Positions 1-11,157 of a stretch of 64,000 nucleotides of DNA are shown here, piece after piece (within the stretch, counting starts at the first letter, position 1; each line of letters starts with the position of its first letter). The stretch comes from Symsagittifera roscoffensis (lineage: Eukaryota; Xenacoelomorpha; Acoela; Convolutidae). The stretch is taken from positions 32,748,599 to 32,812,598 of the forward strand of contig NC_087063.1 in assembly GCF_963678635.1 (NCBI RefSeq), given 5' to 3'. The position numbers and the translations under genes were made by a program. The notes beneath the pieces were generated by a model that saw nothing but the letters and a program-made list of their open reading frames with translations, was not told where the DNA came from and did not search any database.

Positions 1-180
1 TTCGTTATTTCCCATTTGTAAACTCACCAGCCGTGTCATTTCGTTAAACTGTAGATTTTCTATTGATTTTGAGGATATTTTATTGCCTCGAAGAATAAAG
101 TCACCCACACAAGCCATGAAGTTTACATTTTCCAATGTTTCAATCTGGTTGTTTCTAAAATCAAAGTAGAAACTCATGCC
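1..180 (-). CDS. Leucine-rich-repeat protein, internal exon (partial)
   Basis: Read on the minus strand, this segment is open and gives leucine-rich-repeat spacing, with repeats ending in FRNNQIETL and RGNKIS. A splice acceptor (CTTTAG, then GGC) lies at about 181-186. The exon continues beyond the window start. It probably follows the LRR N-terminal exon at 371-564 in the same gene. LRR ectodomains usually mediate protein binding on secreted or membrane proteins; the partner cannot be told. The exact exon phase between the two pieces does not resolve cleanly with the first donor I tried, so exon borders are approximate. Confidence 0.5.
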
Positions 181-370
181 CTAAAGCTTACAATAAAAGC
201 ATTTACAATTGCAAGGGCGGAAAAGTTTTTGCTCAAGTTCGAAAAATCAGAACAGACTTTATTGAAAATCTTCTCGCTTGGCAGCATCAATTTTAGAAAA
301 ATCATAAAATCAGTTATAAGACTGATTATGACCAATTATGCCTGTTTTAAAATCATTTGGTCATACTTAC

Positions 371-564
371 GTAAAGTCTACGGTGATGAGATTTTTCTTC
401 ATTTTTGGACATCTGAAATGATTAAACGATTCACTTTCAACTTTCTTGATTTGATTCTCTGAGAAATCGATTAAACGCAGCTCTTCCGTGGAGCATCCTT
501 TCTGAGGCCAGTTGGGAATGGATGACAGACTTTTTCCCGAACAGTCTAGAACATTCCAGGCAAG
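371..564 (-). CDS. LRR N-terminal cap exon
   Basis: The minus-strand translation contains LDCSGKSLSSIP, the typical LRRNT cysteine cap, followed by a first repeat (ELRLIDFSENQIKKV). A consensus donor (AC then GTAAGTAT) lies at 370 and a plausible acceptor (CTAG) at 565-568. This is the start of the LRR ectodomain whose later repeats are at 1-180. A second possible donor a few codons earlier would keep phase with the 1-180 exon, so the 3' border is uncertain. Family assignment rests on pattern recognition only. Confidence 0.5.
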
Positions 565-950
565 CTAGTTAAATGGCAAGAATTTAAGTTGTAACTACCA
601 ATCGGAAAATTATGACAATTTGTTTTGTTATTACTGAATTTTTGAGAAAAAACGCTAAAAATTGAAGCCTTAAATGTAAGGAAAGAATTACTCAGACGAC
701 TTTGTCCATTCACCTTATATAAATGCTGTGAAATCTTATGTGAAATAAATAACCCGAATGGGGAACCCAAAAGGCAAGGAGATTTTTCTGAGAGCCGAAT
801 TCAGCTATAGGGCAGAATTATGGATCAAAACAAAGCTAATCTCTTCAACCGTTTTGAGAGAAATTTGATAATTTGTTTGTTTCAATTGGAATTTTCAGCC
901 AATAAATCAGAGGTGTGGATGATCCTAACATGGTATAGTTGGATACATGG

Positions 951-1142
951 TTAGCTGAATACATGATGTTTTCTCTTGCCTATTCTTGAGATGAGTTGAT
1001 TTGGAGTGTAGGTACAGTCACAAACATTCCACTCTGACTTCCTGTCACATATGGAGCAGCTGTTAGCACCAGTGTTCGCCGGCTCTTCATTGAACAGGCT
1101 GGCCACCGTATTCAGAATAGTGAAGATGTCAATTGCCATCAT
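951..1142 (-). CDS. Possible first exon of the LRR gene (hydrophobic leader, Cys-rich)
   Basis: The minus-strand frame begins with two adjacent Met codons followed by a hydrophobic stretch (AIDIFTILNTVASLF) and a Cys-rich segment with CSICDRKSEWNVCDC. This looks like a signal peptide plus the start of an LRRNT region, and it lies upstream of the LRRNT exon at 371-564 on the same strand. The 3' splice site is not resolved; the frame stops near 951. It could also be an unrelated small ORF. Confidence 0.3.
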   Translation of the reverse strand: MMAIDIFTILNTVASLFNEEPANTGANSCSICDRKSEWNVCDCTYTPNQLISRIGKRKHHVFS

Positions 1143-1169
1143 GATGATGGATAGAAAAACGGATGACAC

Positions 1170-2345
1170 TGACAGACTCTACGACCAATTTATGCTAAAA
1201 AATAGTTATGCCATAGATTGCAGGCAAGGTCTTAAAATCCAGACAATGCAATCCATAAAAGTGTTGAAAAATTCGCATATCAATTTAATCTGTCATTCTC
1301 ATTGATAAAAATAGCTATGTTTTTGTGTTCAAAAGCTGCTTGTGAATCTAGTTGCCAATCAATAACGTTTAGTAATTCTTGCCATTTAAGAGACGCTTTT
1401 TGCGTTAAGCGAGCTAACCAGATCTGGAAGTCTCTACAGGTATTATGAAATATGCAGGTGTACTTATTATTTTTCGGCGGAGTGTAAATAAAGGTTGGGG
1501 GGGGGGGGGGGTTGTAGTCTGACGACGAACGAGCAAAATATCAAAGAAATCCTATTCTCAGTACTATATTCTACCTCCATCTTCATCGTTCGCCACATTT
1601 TCCTATTGGGTTAGAAAATAAATTATGGAGAAAAAAAACATTCGAATCCAAAGTTTCTTCATGCTCAAACTGGCGGCCCGACTTTTGTAACACCAAAATG
1701 CCATGCGGCGCAATTCTTAAGTTCTGGACATAGGTCGCGCAACTTGAATCGGGTTTAATTTAGTTCATTTCAGCGTTTGAAGTTTATGCATTGCTGATTC
1801 GTTGTAGTGATTTTTACAGCGATAAATCCGCACAGAACCCATATCGACCAAAGATAAAAAAGCGCACCGTTAAGAGCCTGGTTCATTGAGGCCAATGTTT
1901 GCAGATGCAATGATTCTGTGCCAAGTTTTGTTTTAAGGACAACCCTAGCAAAATATATCGCGGTTAGTATCTCAAATTGAAAAAAATTAAAAGATCACCA
2001 GTAAGATATTGTTTAAAAATTGAGCTCAAAAAGCCCCCTATTTTTCAGATGGTATTAAAAATTCCGTTCATAAGTGGAGTTAAAAAGTCTTTATTTTTTC
2101 CTGAAACAAGAACACGTCAAGCACAAAAATTTCCTCACTTTTTTGAAAGTCGGAACAAATACCTTCATGAGTACCACTGGCATTTATTTAGCCCTATTTT
2201 TTCATAGTTGTTTAACAAGACTGCTCTTGTACAGGCCAAAACGCTGCATGTTCCGACTGACCCTTAATACATTTCAAGTAATTTTTGGGAAAAGAAAAAA
2301 TTGAATGAACTTTAAATTTTAGAAAATATCAAAGATCAACTATTG
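1170..2345. other. Non-coding, no gene recognised
   Basis: AT-rich sequence with a G14 tract at about 1498-1511. Short open frames show no recognisable domain or splice pattern. Confidence 0.4.
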
Positions 2346-2348
2346 ATA

Positions 2349-2580
2349 CGTAGAGCGGTGGTGAAGTAGTTACGTCTCCGCCTCTCAATCGATAAGTCGG
2401 ATGTTCGAGGCCCACCCTGATCCGTGCTCGTTGCTTGAGGGAGAAGCAATATTACCCAGCCCAGAAAAATAACCAAATTAAATTGCGAGTACAACAGGGG
2501 CATAACAGCGGTTCGCCGCGATGAGCTGTACAGCTCTTGTGTTGATCCTTTCCCCCGTAGATAAATGGTCTTAATATTCG
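2349..2580 (+). mobile_element. tRNA-derived SINE-like element
   Basis: The head resembles a tRNA gene: an A-box-like GGTGGTGAAGTAGT and, about 45 bp later, a B-box-like TGTTCGAGGCC. A non-tRNA body follows, rich in CCC and CAGC motifs and ending near CTTTCCCCCG. It does not fold as a complete tRNA with a CCA-adjacent acceptor, so a SINE is more likely than a functional tRNA. No second copy is present in the window and no clear target duplication was seen. Confidence 0.45.
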
Positions 2581-5225
2581 AATAATTAATAGAACAGATT
2601 AGCTAGCCTCAATTCAATTTGGAACGAATTTGTTTTGCGGGATAATTCGGCACGCATAATTAATTCGTGTTACGCATTCAGCATTATGAAAAAAAAAAAA
2701 TCTTCAAGGCGCACATAAAATAGTCCAGAGCATGGCCAAATTGGCAATTTTTAAACTCCCGAACGCTTGGAGGTAAAGAACCTTTTTACATTTGATTTCA
2801 GGAGCCAATACCTTCAATGAGGTAAAAAAAAAGTTGGTACAAACTATTATTTCTATCGCCAAAAATTGACTGAATAAAAAAAACCAACCCAAGAATAAAT
2901 ATTCCGTTTTCTTCGAAAGTCGGAACAATAAGAAAAGCTAGTATTTTCTCTCAAGTTTTCCCGTATGTTTTTGTTAAATGTTTCGATCCAAACTTTCGGC
3001 CAAAAAAGGTGAAATAAAACGCACGGTTTGAATTTTAAGACAGTAAAATTGCATAACAAAACTGATATTACATTACCGTAACCACACCAACGAAACAGTT
3101 TGAAGACAATTTAAATTTTTTGCTGACTAAATTAAAATTGTTTGTTGGAAAGATTAATAGTTTTAATCTGATACTTACAATGGTTAACTCAAAATAACCC
3201 CAGTACATTCGGCGCTTTTAGCTAATTGGGGGCTGAAAATAAGGCGAATTTCACAAAGTAAATCAAAAAGAAAGACGTGTAAGGAGAACAGATTAAGGCT
3301 AAAGCTAATCAAAATTACGGAAATTCTTTCTTGTGTTCTCAACGTGAATTCATTATTAGCTCCATCCGCAAATTGCGGTGCGGAAATTTCACTTTTTTCA
3401 ATAAATTTCCCTAATGAAGTTTCCTCATTTCAATCACAAATCGCTACCTTCCTTTTGTTTAAAATCAGTCTGTCTTTCTGAATAAATTTGGCCATAATGG
3501 TAACCAGGAAGAGTATCTCTCATTTTTAGATTGCGTTTTATCTTGTCACAAAGTCACTCATTTTTGCCTGCTGATTATCAGTCGAATTTATGGAAGTTCA
3601 ATTTTTCCCCGTAAATAATGGAAGTTCAATTTTTCCCCGTAAATTTTTCCCCGCACTCTAAGTTCTTGTCTAAAAATTTAAGTTTCCAAATATAAAAATT
3701 GTGCTGATTTTTTAATTTAAAAGCCAGCAGACTCTATTTTTTTTACTTTTGCCTATAAAAACGTTTGAGACGCTCCTCTGAATATTAGTGGGCATTGGTG
3801 CAGTGCAATAGACGCTTTTAAATGAAGCTAAATTTTTTAAATCCAAAAATAGTTTAACAAAATACAAACGGTGGGAACCACTGAAAAAAACTGGACAATA
3901 AGATGTGAGAGCTGAAAACCTTGTCCGCCAACACGCTTTCTAATAACTTCACATACATAAACGGTAAAACAGCACAGTATTAATTGAAAAACTTACTTTT
4001 CACAACGGATGCTTGAAAAGGTAAAAAGGCGGTCGTATGAATGGGTTCCTACAACTCACATGGCGAAAATGCCTTTAAGGTAAAAATTTCAATGATTGAT
4101 TCAATCTAAATCAATATCCGGTTTGATAAACAGGGATTAATTTTGCGTTTTTCTTTGATGCAAAATATCTAACAGGTATTGTTGGCATTATTGCAGTTAT
4201 GTCTGTAGTCTCATCTCCTCTTGTGAACTAGTATTTCTTCAGGTGGTAAATGTGTTACTGGGAACAAAACTGACCGACTAGAATTAACTAGAGAAGACCC
4301 AAAATTATTACCACGATCTAAGATGTAGTTGTTACTCCCCGAATCGATAAAGTTATCCCCTATTTTATGTAACTAGGCCTAAGGAGACATCGCAACTGCG
4401 TTCGATTTTTTGGATTTGGCACAATTTCTTTTATTGCAAATAAAATATGCAAATCAAATTGGCTAAGATTTTCATATAAGTTTCTCAAAAAGTTTCATAT
4501 TAATAAGTGTATAGATGCAAAATGCTCCATAGAGATTCAAGTAAATTTAACCTAAAAGTTGCAATAAAGGGGCAGATTTTTGGTCATAACAATTCATTTG
4601 AACAAAAAATTTTTAACTAGTTCAGTTATCCTGATGAAAATATTGTCCTATTGATAGGGAAAAGGTAAAATAGAAGAGTTGAATTATGTTGTAAATTGAT
4701 AGACTATGAAACAATTTAAAGTTCCTTCTTTTTGTTTTGTATTCTGTGAAAATTAATTAAGAGTTACCCGCTGAAATAGAGGAACAATGAGTGCAATTTA
4801 TATTGAGCTGGGCGGAGAGAGCAAAACAGAAAATGTCGATTGATTTTTGATACGAACAAATGATTGTAAAATCGATTATGTTTTCTTATAATCCGACGCT
4901 GCTTCAGGAAGGGACGGTGAATTGGAGGAAATTATCGACTCTGAAAACTAGGGCAAAAAGGCTTATCATCGCACAAAATAATGTTAGTTAGATGCGGAAA
5001 ATTTTAATCAGTCAAAATAATAGCTCTTCTATCCCTTCCCCAACCAGATAAAAACATCAATTTTACGCTGCAGCCATTGCATTGACTAAGTTTAATACTT
5101 TAAAAAATGCGTTTGTAATAGGTAGTGAAACCACTTTCTAATATTTATGACAATTCGACTATGTGAAAGAAATAAAAACTCACAAAAAATGCAGTCGGGG
5201 TTGGCGAAAAAACAGTTGAAAAAGG
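2581..5225. other. Intergenic, no gene recognised
   Basis: AT-rich DNA. Short ORFs (for example 2704-2928 and 2853-3059, minus) overlap one another in different frames and have no recognisable motif. A short direct duplication of TGGAAGTTCAATTTTTCCCC occurs at about 3591-3640. Confidence 0.4.
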
Positions 5226-5649
5226 CAGGGGCGGATCTAGGATTTTCTCGAGGGTGGGGGGCGGATTTTCAAAAAATTTTCGAGAAATTTGACGACCTAT
5301 TTTTAGGTCGACAAAATTGATTTTCTGAGCTCTCCTAAAGCAATAAAAAGACGCTCTTTTGGCCAAATTTTCAGCGCCGCTGGCAAATTTTTGAAAAAAT
5401 AGATCAAAAAAGCCGTTTTTGGGCACTTTTTGGAAAATTTTGACGGAAAAAATAGCCTTTTTTTGGCACGCGCTCCTCCTCAAAGTTAGTATAAATTGGC
5501 GCCGAAGACGCCTTTAGAAAAACTTTAGGGTTATTCGGGCAAAAATGGATTAGTTAAAAAGTAACAAAGGGGGGACCCTTTGGGTTGGCAAGGAGTCGAA
5601 TCCCTGAGGGGGAAGAGGCGTCCGCCCCCCGCCCCTAAATCCGCCCCTG
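5226..5649 (+). mobile_element. hAT-like MITE, copy 1
   Basis: A 424-bp element beginning CAGGGGCGGATCTAG and ending TAAATCCGCCCCTG, so the ends are imperfect inverted repeats of about 14 bp. The flanks (GAAAAAGG left, GAAAAAAA right) match at 6 of 8 bases, consistent with a decayed 8-bp duplication. It is non-coding. CAGGGG ends and 8-bp duplications are typical of the hAT superfamily. Other copies lie at 5763, 7190, 9026, 10227, 14716 and 44864. Confidence 0.75.
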
Positions 5650-5754
5650 GAAAAAAATCTAATTATTGACGAGAGAAAATTTAATCTCAAACGTGTTTAT
5701 GGTCATCATTAATAAACTCCGCTTTTTAATCATATCATGTTGCAAACCATTAAT
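5650..5754. other. Short spacer between MITE copies
   Basis: About 105 bp of AT-rich sequence between MITE copy 1 and the left 8-bp duplication of the composite element. Nothing recognised. Confidence 0.4.
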
Positions 5755-5762
5755 GTCACCAT

Positions 5763-6169
5763 CAGGAGCGGATTTAGTAGGCGGGGGGGGGGGGGGGGGG
5801 GGGGGAGGGGCGGACGCCCTTACCTCGGCGATTCGACCAGCTGCCGACCCAAAGGGTCCACCCTTTGGTACTTTTTAAGAAATCCATGTTTGACCGACCG
5901 ACCGACCCTAAAACTTTTCTAAAATATATTAAATTTGGGGGAGGAGTGCGCGCCAAAAAAGACGCAATTTTTTGGTCAAAAATTTCCAAAAAATGCCTAA
6001 AAACGCATTTTTTTGGTCAAAATTTTGCCTGCAGCGCAAAAATCTGGTCAAACCAGGGTCTTTTTAGTACTTTGGGAGTGCTCGGAAAATCAAACCTAGA
6101 AAAAAGGTCGACAAAATTTTTAAACATCCAGCGCCCCCCCCCCTCGAGAAAATCCTAGATCCGCCCCTG
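5763..6169 (-). mobile_element. hAT-like MITE, copy 2 (reverse orientation)
   Basis: Begins CAGGAGCGGATTTAG and ends GATCCGCCCCTG, the reverse complement of copy 1. It has a G-rich tract at 5782-5805. The left flank GTCACCAT does not match its own right flank (AACACAGG) but matches the right flank of copy 3. Confidence 0.7.
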
Positions 6170-6176
6170 AACACAG

Positions 6177-6415
6177 GTTCTGAATGTTCCACGGTTCAAC
6201 AATCGTAATATAAGCGATTTCTTCGAGCTTTTCGGAGTTCAAAATGGCCTTTCTTTTGACACAAGTGACAGGTGGAAGGCAAAGAGAAAAGTGATGAGCC
6301 AATTTTTCCGAAGTATGGGCATTGGGCGCAATTCTCTCAGTCACATGATTGAATCAAAAGTGGAAAAGTTTATGTCGCATTTTGAAAAACTGGACAAAAA
6401 GAGGTTGATATCAGG
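6177..6415 (+). pseudogene. Cytochrome P450 (CYP2-like) exon with C-helix
   Basis: The open frame contains the P450 C-helix WxxxR signature within DRWKAKRKVMSQFF, followed by a GIGRNSLSHMIESKVEKF-type segment seen after the C-helix in microsomal CYP2-clan enzymes. A splice acceptor (ACACAG) precedes 6177 and a donor (GG then GTGAGT) follows 6415. P450s are ER-bound haem mono-oxygenases. No first exon or haem-binding exon accompanies it on this side: it is framed by two MITEs, and the only first exons (10897, 44343) lie downstream. I therefore call it a gene fragment, although the frame itself is intact. Confidence 0.7.
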
Positions 6416-6907
6416 GTGAGTTATATGTTTTACATAAAACTGTTTTTTGGCTTGGAGCATAAGTGGATATAAATAAAAGGAGAGAGCTGAAATTTTTAGT
6501 GGATAACTCTAAAAGTTTCCAAACGGGCAATAAGCAGCAAAAACTATTACTTTGACAGGGGACCGCGCCAAGAAAATGCGCCAAAATAGTCCAAAATTTT
6601 CTAAGAAACTTTTGGTCAATTAAAGCTATTTGCTTTGAGTGAAGGTAGAAAATCAGTTTGGTCGAGTTATAAAAACCAGACAAAAATTTCAATATATGAA
6701 CCTTCAAAATCCTTCCACAAAAATTTTTAAGCAGAAGCTCACACATTGGGGAGGTATGTACGTTTCAGCTAAAAGTATTCGAAAAAAAAAGATAGTACAC
6801 CAACAAACTTCGAAATATATTAATCTTACCTAATTGTCGAAAAAATTTTATTGTCAGGCTGGTAAAAACCAGCAAACCATTATGTTAATAGGTGTTTTGT
6901 TTCAGAG

Positions 6908-7185
6908 GTACGTTGACTACATGTCCAGCAATATCGTTTTCAACCTTTTATTTGGCAAGACGTTCGATTATGATTACCCCAAGTACCTTGAATTTTACTA
7001 CTACTTACAGCGAGTTTTTGACTTTCAAAATCCACGAGCACTTCACTACTGGTTACTTTTATGCATAGTCAAGCGTATGTCTGTGCCTAAGCAAGTAATA
7101 AGCATGCGGAAAAACTTCATCGAAAAGTTGCAAGCCGAGCTCTTTCGCCAAAAACCGCCTTCAGTCGAAGCTGCTCGGAATCGAG
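6908..7185 (+). pseudogene. Cytochrome P450 exon following the C-helix exon
   Basis: The frame reads MSSNIVFNLLFGKTFDYDYP, the 'N-x-x-FG-x-R/T-F' segment typical of CYP2-clan proteins after the C- and D-helices. It follows the 6177-6415 exon in the expected protein order on the same strand. The in-phase acceptor is AG at 6906-6907. The 3' border is uncertain because the open frame runs into MITE copy 3; a GT at about 7187 could be the donor. No stop codon appears within the exon, so capture or duplication is fairly recent. Confidence 0.65.
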
Positions 7186-7189
7186 AAGT

Positions 7190-7569
7190 CTCTTTTTCCC
7201 CAGGGATTCGACTCCCTGCCGACCCAAAGGGTCCTACTTTGAACTATTTTGAGATATTCATTTTTGGCTGACTTAGACTAAAATTTTTCTAAAGGCGCCT
7301 TGGCCGCCAATATATACTAATTTTGAGGCCGCGCGCCAAAAAAACGCGAATTCTCGGTCAAAATTTTTCAAAAGGTGCCTAAAAATGTCTTTTTGACTTG
7401 TTTTCCAAAGTTTTGCCTGTGCCGCAGAAAACTTGAGCAAAACAGGGTCTTTTTAGTGCTTTAGGAGAGCTCGGAAAATACATTTGGTCGAACTAAAAAA
7501 ATGTCGTCAAAATTTTTGAAAGTTTTTTGAAATTCCGCCCACCTCGGAAAAATCCTAGATCCGCCCCTG
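7190..7569 (-). mobile_element. hAT-like MITE, copy 3 (truncated)
   Basis: Same family as copy 1, reversed. The inner (left) terminus is missing and fades into the P450 exon. The right end GATCCGCCCCTG is intact and followed by GTCACCAT, which pairs with the left flank of copy 2. Confidence 0.65.
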
Positions 7570-7577
7570 GTCACCAT

Positions 7578-9017
7578 TATTTTCAGATTGTCCCGATCCT
7601 ACCAATCTAAACCAGGTACTACTCAGTTTCAGCCAATGTGTTCAGTAGATTTCGGAAATTCCCACCCATTGCTTAGCGCTATTTGCAACTTCGTAGACAA
7701 TTTAGCATCCTCTCTCTCATAATGTGGCTCCTGCGAATTGCAGAGGAGCTATCAATAGGCCTTAACACTCTTGTAGAGGACAGTCCATTTTTCTTATCTC
7801 CCCACATTCCAGATTTGTTATTTCGTAGAGCACAGCTCTTTTTTTCCGACTCAAGTCCGTTTTTTTGCGTCTAGAACTTTCACGTGGTACCACTATTGCA
7901 GCCGAACTTGGTCGGCTTGTAGTAGGTCTGAAATAGAGGTCAATTGAGAGTTGGTCACCACACACTATCAATGCCATAGCATGGGATCGAATACTCGATC
8001 TGAGCCGAACACAAAGAGTTTTTCTCCCATTTTCAATGGTCGGAACAAATATCTCGCTGATTGAATACATCGATATCATTTTCATGGTTGCTAGTTTTAC
8101 TTCATTGAAAGGAGTTTTGTACCGACCTCGGTCCAAAAAAACTTGGTAACCTCACTATAGTCAAGTAGAAAGTGCAGTTTAGATTAAAGGACTGTATCTA
8201 ACAAACTGTCTAATCTTGATCTTAACTCCAGAATAAGAGCTGCTCATAGCCACCAAATACTAATTTCATTTCTGATTTAAAACTAAGCTTGTTACTTAAG
8301 TACAAATAGTAGAGAGAAAAATCAACTTCAATTTCCAATTAGCTTTTTTTCTGGAATCTTTGCGTAAATCTATCTCAAACTTAAAATTATGTCTTAATTT
8401 TTACCACAGGAAGCCAATTTTCTAGCTCTTGATTTTCTTCTTTTCCCGTGTGTTCTTCCTGCATCCGAGCATCCCTTTCACGGTTTTCCTGTGTGCAGCA
8501 ACTTGACACTATCTACTTATGCTTCCGCTTTTTTATGGGTTTTTGGCTGCTTCAATTGATAGTGGACTGCTTCGTCTTTTGAGAAAAAAGACTTCGAACA
8601 TTTTTTGACCCAGCTTTTCATTCAGCCCACCGTACTGCTTTGGATGGATTGAAATGCTTCACTTCCAACTAGGTTTACTGAGTGACTCTCCAGCTTATGA
8701 TATTTCAGTTTCATCATCGACTGCCATTGTCTGCTGTTCTCCAAATAGTGATCAAATTTCGAATCCAACTTTTTTTCTATAGTTTCCAGTTTTACTGTTG
8801 TCCTAATTATCTGCTTTGTCCTGATATCTCTTTCTTTCTGTGCTCTGACAAAAATGCCAGCCACATCGTCAAATATTTTAACTGATCATTGAGTTGTGAC
8901 TTTCTTGATATGTTCAAATTTCTGAATTACGATTATTGATTGAAGTACGAAGATTATTGAAATACGAATTCGCATTTGATGCCTCAGTTGATTTTTTACG
9001 AAACTTAACCAAATTGA
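7578..9017. other. No confident gene; possible unassigned exons
   Basis: Two minus-strand frames, 7762-8136 and 8622-8864, are open and charged. The second has a coiled-coil-like run (KLETIEKKLDSKFDHYLE). Neither matches a family I recognise and no clean splice sites tie them together. Confidence 0.3.
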
Positions 9018-9025
9018 CTGTTAAA

Positions 9026-9398
9026 CAGGGGCGGATCTAAGATTTTCTCGAGGGGGATCTAAGATTTTCGAAAATTTTGTTTACTTTTTTTAGGTCGACA
9101 AAATGATTTTCAGAGCTCTCCCAAAGCATTAAAAAGACTCCGTTTTGGTCAATTTTTCTGCGCCCAAAAACTGGAAAAAAATTACGCTTTTTCGTCGCCC
9201 GCTCCCCCCTCAAAATTAGTATAAATTGGCGCCGAAAACGCTGTAAGAAAAGTTTTTGAATCCGTCAACCAAAAATGGATATCCCAAAACAGTACATAGG
9301 GGGACCCTTTGGGTTGGCAAGGGATCACCCCCTCCCCCCCCCCCCCCCCAAATCACCGCCCTGCTGTTACCGCCCCCGCACCCCCCAAATCCGCCCTG
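9026..9398 (+). mobile_element. hAT-like MITE, copy 4, with perfect target duplication
   Basis: Begins CAGGGGCGGATCTAAG and ends AAATCCGCCCTG. A perfect 8-bp direct repeat CTGTTAAA flanks it at 9018-9025 and 9399-9406. This is the clearest evidence that the family is hAT-like. The 3' part contains a poly-C tract and a small internal repeat of CCGCCCTGCTGTTA. Confidence 0.8.
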
Positions 9399-9406
9399 CT
9401 GTTAAA

Positions 9407-10226
9407 TATGGTTATTTAGCTTCAATCTTTCAAATCATACTTGAAATTTTCTATGGTGTAATTTATTCAAAAGATTGGTTTTTCGCTGTTGTCAAAAGTT
9501 TTTGAACTTTTGCCAAAAACTTTGATAATTTTTTTTCAGTTCCTTTCTATATGATACTGCATTTTGAAGGCATGAGGTCCCTTTGTCAGGCTTTCTCGTA
9601 ATCCTTAGTGTTCTAAGATAATTCATGGATGGAAAGCAACATCATCCATATTCTTTTTTTTCTTATTGTAATAATTGATGTCGTTTGAAATGAAACGTTT
9701 TGAATGCGAGTTTTCTACGCAAAATTTCGATCTAACCATTTCATTGCGATGCGCAGGGTAATCAAATGCAAAGATGGGTTGGCGATTAATTTTTGCGTGT
9801 TTGATTTCCACTAAAAAAAAATAAAAAACGTCCATCAGGCCTTGGTATGCTCAAGAGTTTGGCAATATTTTTCAGCAGGGAAACTTTTTCCAAAAATAAG
9901 TTTACATGGCTGAGTCTAACAAATGGTCTAGGTTTCTTCGAATTTATACGCGCCCAAACTTTTTTCAATGAACATACATCCGGGATCAAGGTGCTCACTT
10001 TATGTTTCGACTTCATAAATTGAGCACAAGTCAATGCTCGACCAAAAAAGAATAGTGAAGACAGGGATTAGGGTCGAGCACAAACTCGAAACACACCGCG
10101 AGAACATTCGAAACATCAAAATTCGGTCGGACACGGTCAAATCACATCGGGTGAGCACGGTTGAAGGATATCATAATTTAGTCGAGTCGGCAAATATTTA
10201 ATGTATGTATATGTTTATAACTATTT
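9407..10226. other. No gene recognised
   Basis: AT-rich. A minus-strand frame at 9786-10034 is open but has no motif I know, and no flanking splice pattern supports it. Confidence 0.35.
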
Positions 10227-10573
10227 AGGCCGACCAAATTCCATATTGATTTTTCGAGCTCTCCCAAAGCATTAAAAGTCGTGTTTTGGCCTAAATTTCT
10301 GGGCCGCCGGCAAAATTGTGAAAAATCGGCCTAAAAAGGCGTTTTAAGCACTTTGTGGAATATTTTGACAAAAAAATCAATTTTTTTCGGAACGCGCTCC
10401 CCCTCAAAATTAGTATATATTGGCGCCGAAGCCGCCTTTAAGAAAATTTTAGGGTCTGTCACCAAAAATGGATATCTCAAAATAGTACAAAGGGGGAACC
10501 CTTTGGGTTGGCAGGGGGTCGAATCCCTGAAAAGAAAAAGACGTCCGCCCCCATCCCCCCTAAATCCGCCCCG
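10227..10573 (+). mobile_element. hAT-like MITE, copy 5 (5'-truncated)
   Basis: Shares the internal family text (CGAGCTCTCCCAAAGCATTAA, GGCAGGGGGTCGAATCCCTGA) and the end AAATCCGCCCC, but lacks the left terminus and the final CTG. Confidence 0.65.
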
Positions 10574-10860
10574 ATTTAAATGCTTGTATCAAAGATTATT
10601 CGTATTTAAATGCCCAAAAGTTTTTATCGAAGTATATACATATATATTCTTTTATCAAAGAAAAATTATACGTTTGTGTATATAATTCTTAATGCATTTC
10701 ATTGGTATTTGAGCGTTGATCTTCCATTTTATTATCGTAGTGTTTGCAGATAGAGGAGATAGCAATTTTCTGAACAAATAAGATATTTCATTTCACGTGA
10801 CTATTAAAGAAGAAGTAATCATCTCTCTGACATTACAGCCGTTATTTGAACACTGAACAT

Positions 10861-10868
10861 TATAAAAG
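10861..10868 (+). promoter_or_regulatory. TATA-like box upstream of P450 first exon
   Basis: TATAAAAG lies 36 bp upstream of the ATG at 10897, with the same spacing in the duplicate (44307-44314). That would place transcription start within a few bases of the ATG, so a very short leader is implied, or the box is fortuitous. Confidence 0.35.
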
Positions 10869-10896
10869 TTATTGAACTTGAAATATTCGTTCGAAA

Positions 10897-11157
10897 ATGA
10901 TTGGGATCTGCGTTGCTGGATTTGTAGGTCTGCTAACGTTGCTAATGTGGGCTTGGTCTAAAGTCAGACCCCGCAATTTCCCTCCCGGACCAGTGAGACT
11001 GACTTTTTTCAACAACCTCCTCAACGTGTCCATGGATGAAAATTTGGCTTGTAAACTGGAAAAACTCCACAAAAAATATGGCTCTATGGTATCTCTGGCG
11101 ATCGCTGGAAGCAGCACTTGGGATGTGTGGATCAATGATTTCGACATCGTCAAACAG
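10897..11157 (+). CDS. Cytochrome P450 (CYP2-like) first exon
   Basis: 87 codons from ATG: a hydrophobic N-terminal ER anchor (VAGFVGLLTLLMWAW), then the basic/proline hinge RPRNFPPGPV, then LHKKYGSMVSLAIAG, the beginning of the P450 fold. The exon ends in phase 0 at CAG followed by the donor GTTGAA. Later exons (C-helix, I-helix, ExxR, haem Cys) do not follow within the window; a LINE and other elements fill the space. It may be an orphan exon from duplication, or the rest may have been displaced. It differs from the 44343 copy by a few substitutions. Confidence 0.75.

Larger units (their letters stand above)
5763..7569 (-). mobile_element. Composite hAT-like element carrying P450 exons
   Basis: Outer ends are two same-orientation MITE copies (5763-6169 complete, 7190-7569 truncated inside). 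The outermost bases are flanked by a perfect 8-bp repeat GTCACCAT at 5755-5762 and 7570-7577. Between the MITEs are two P450 exons at 6177-6415 and 6908-7185. The matching outer duplications suggest the whole 1.8 kb inserted as one unit, like a Pack-type element that captured gene exons. Repair or recombination between MITE copies at one old insertion site could give the same arrangement. Confidence 0.5.

Noticed and set aside
5737..5989. Gly- and Pro-rich ORFs around the poly-G tract
   Set aside because: Artefacts of the G-tract inside a MITE.
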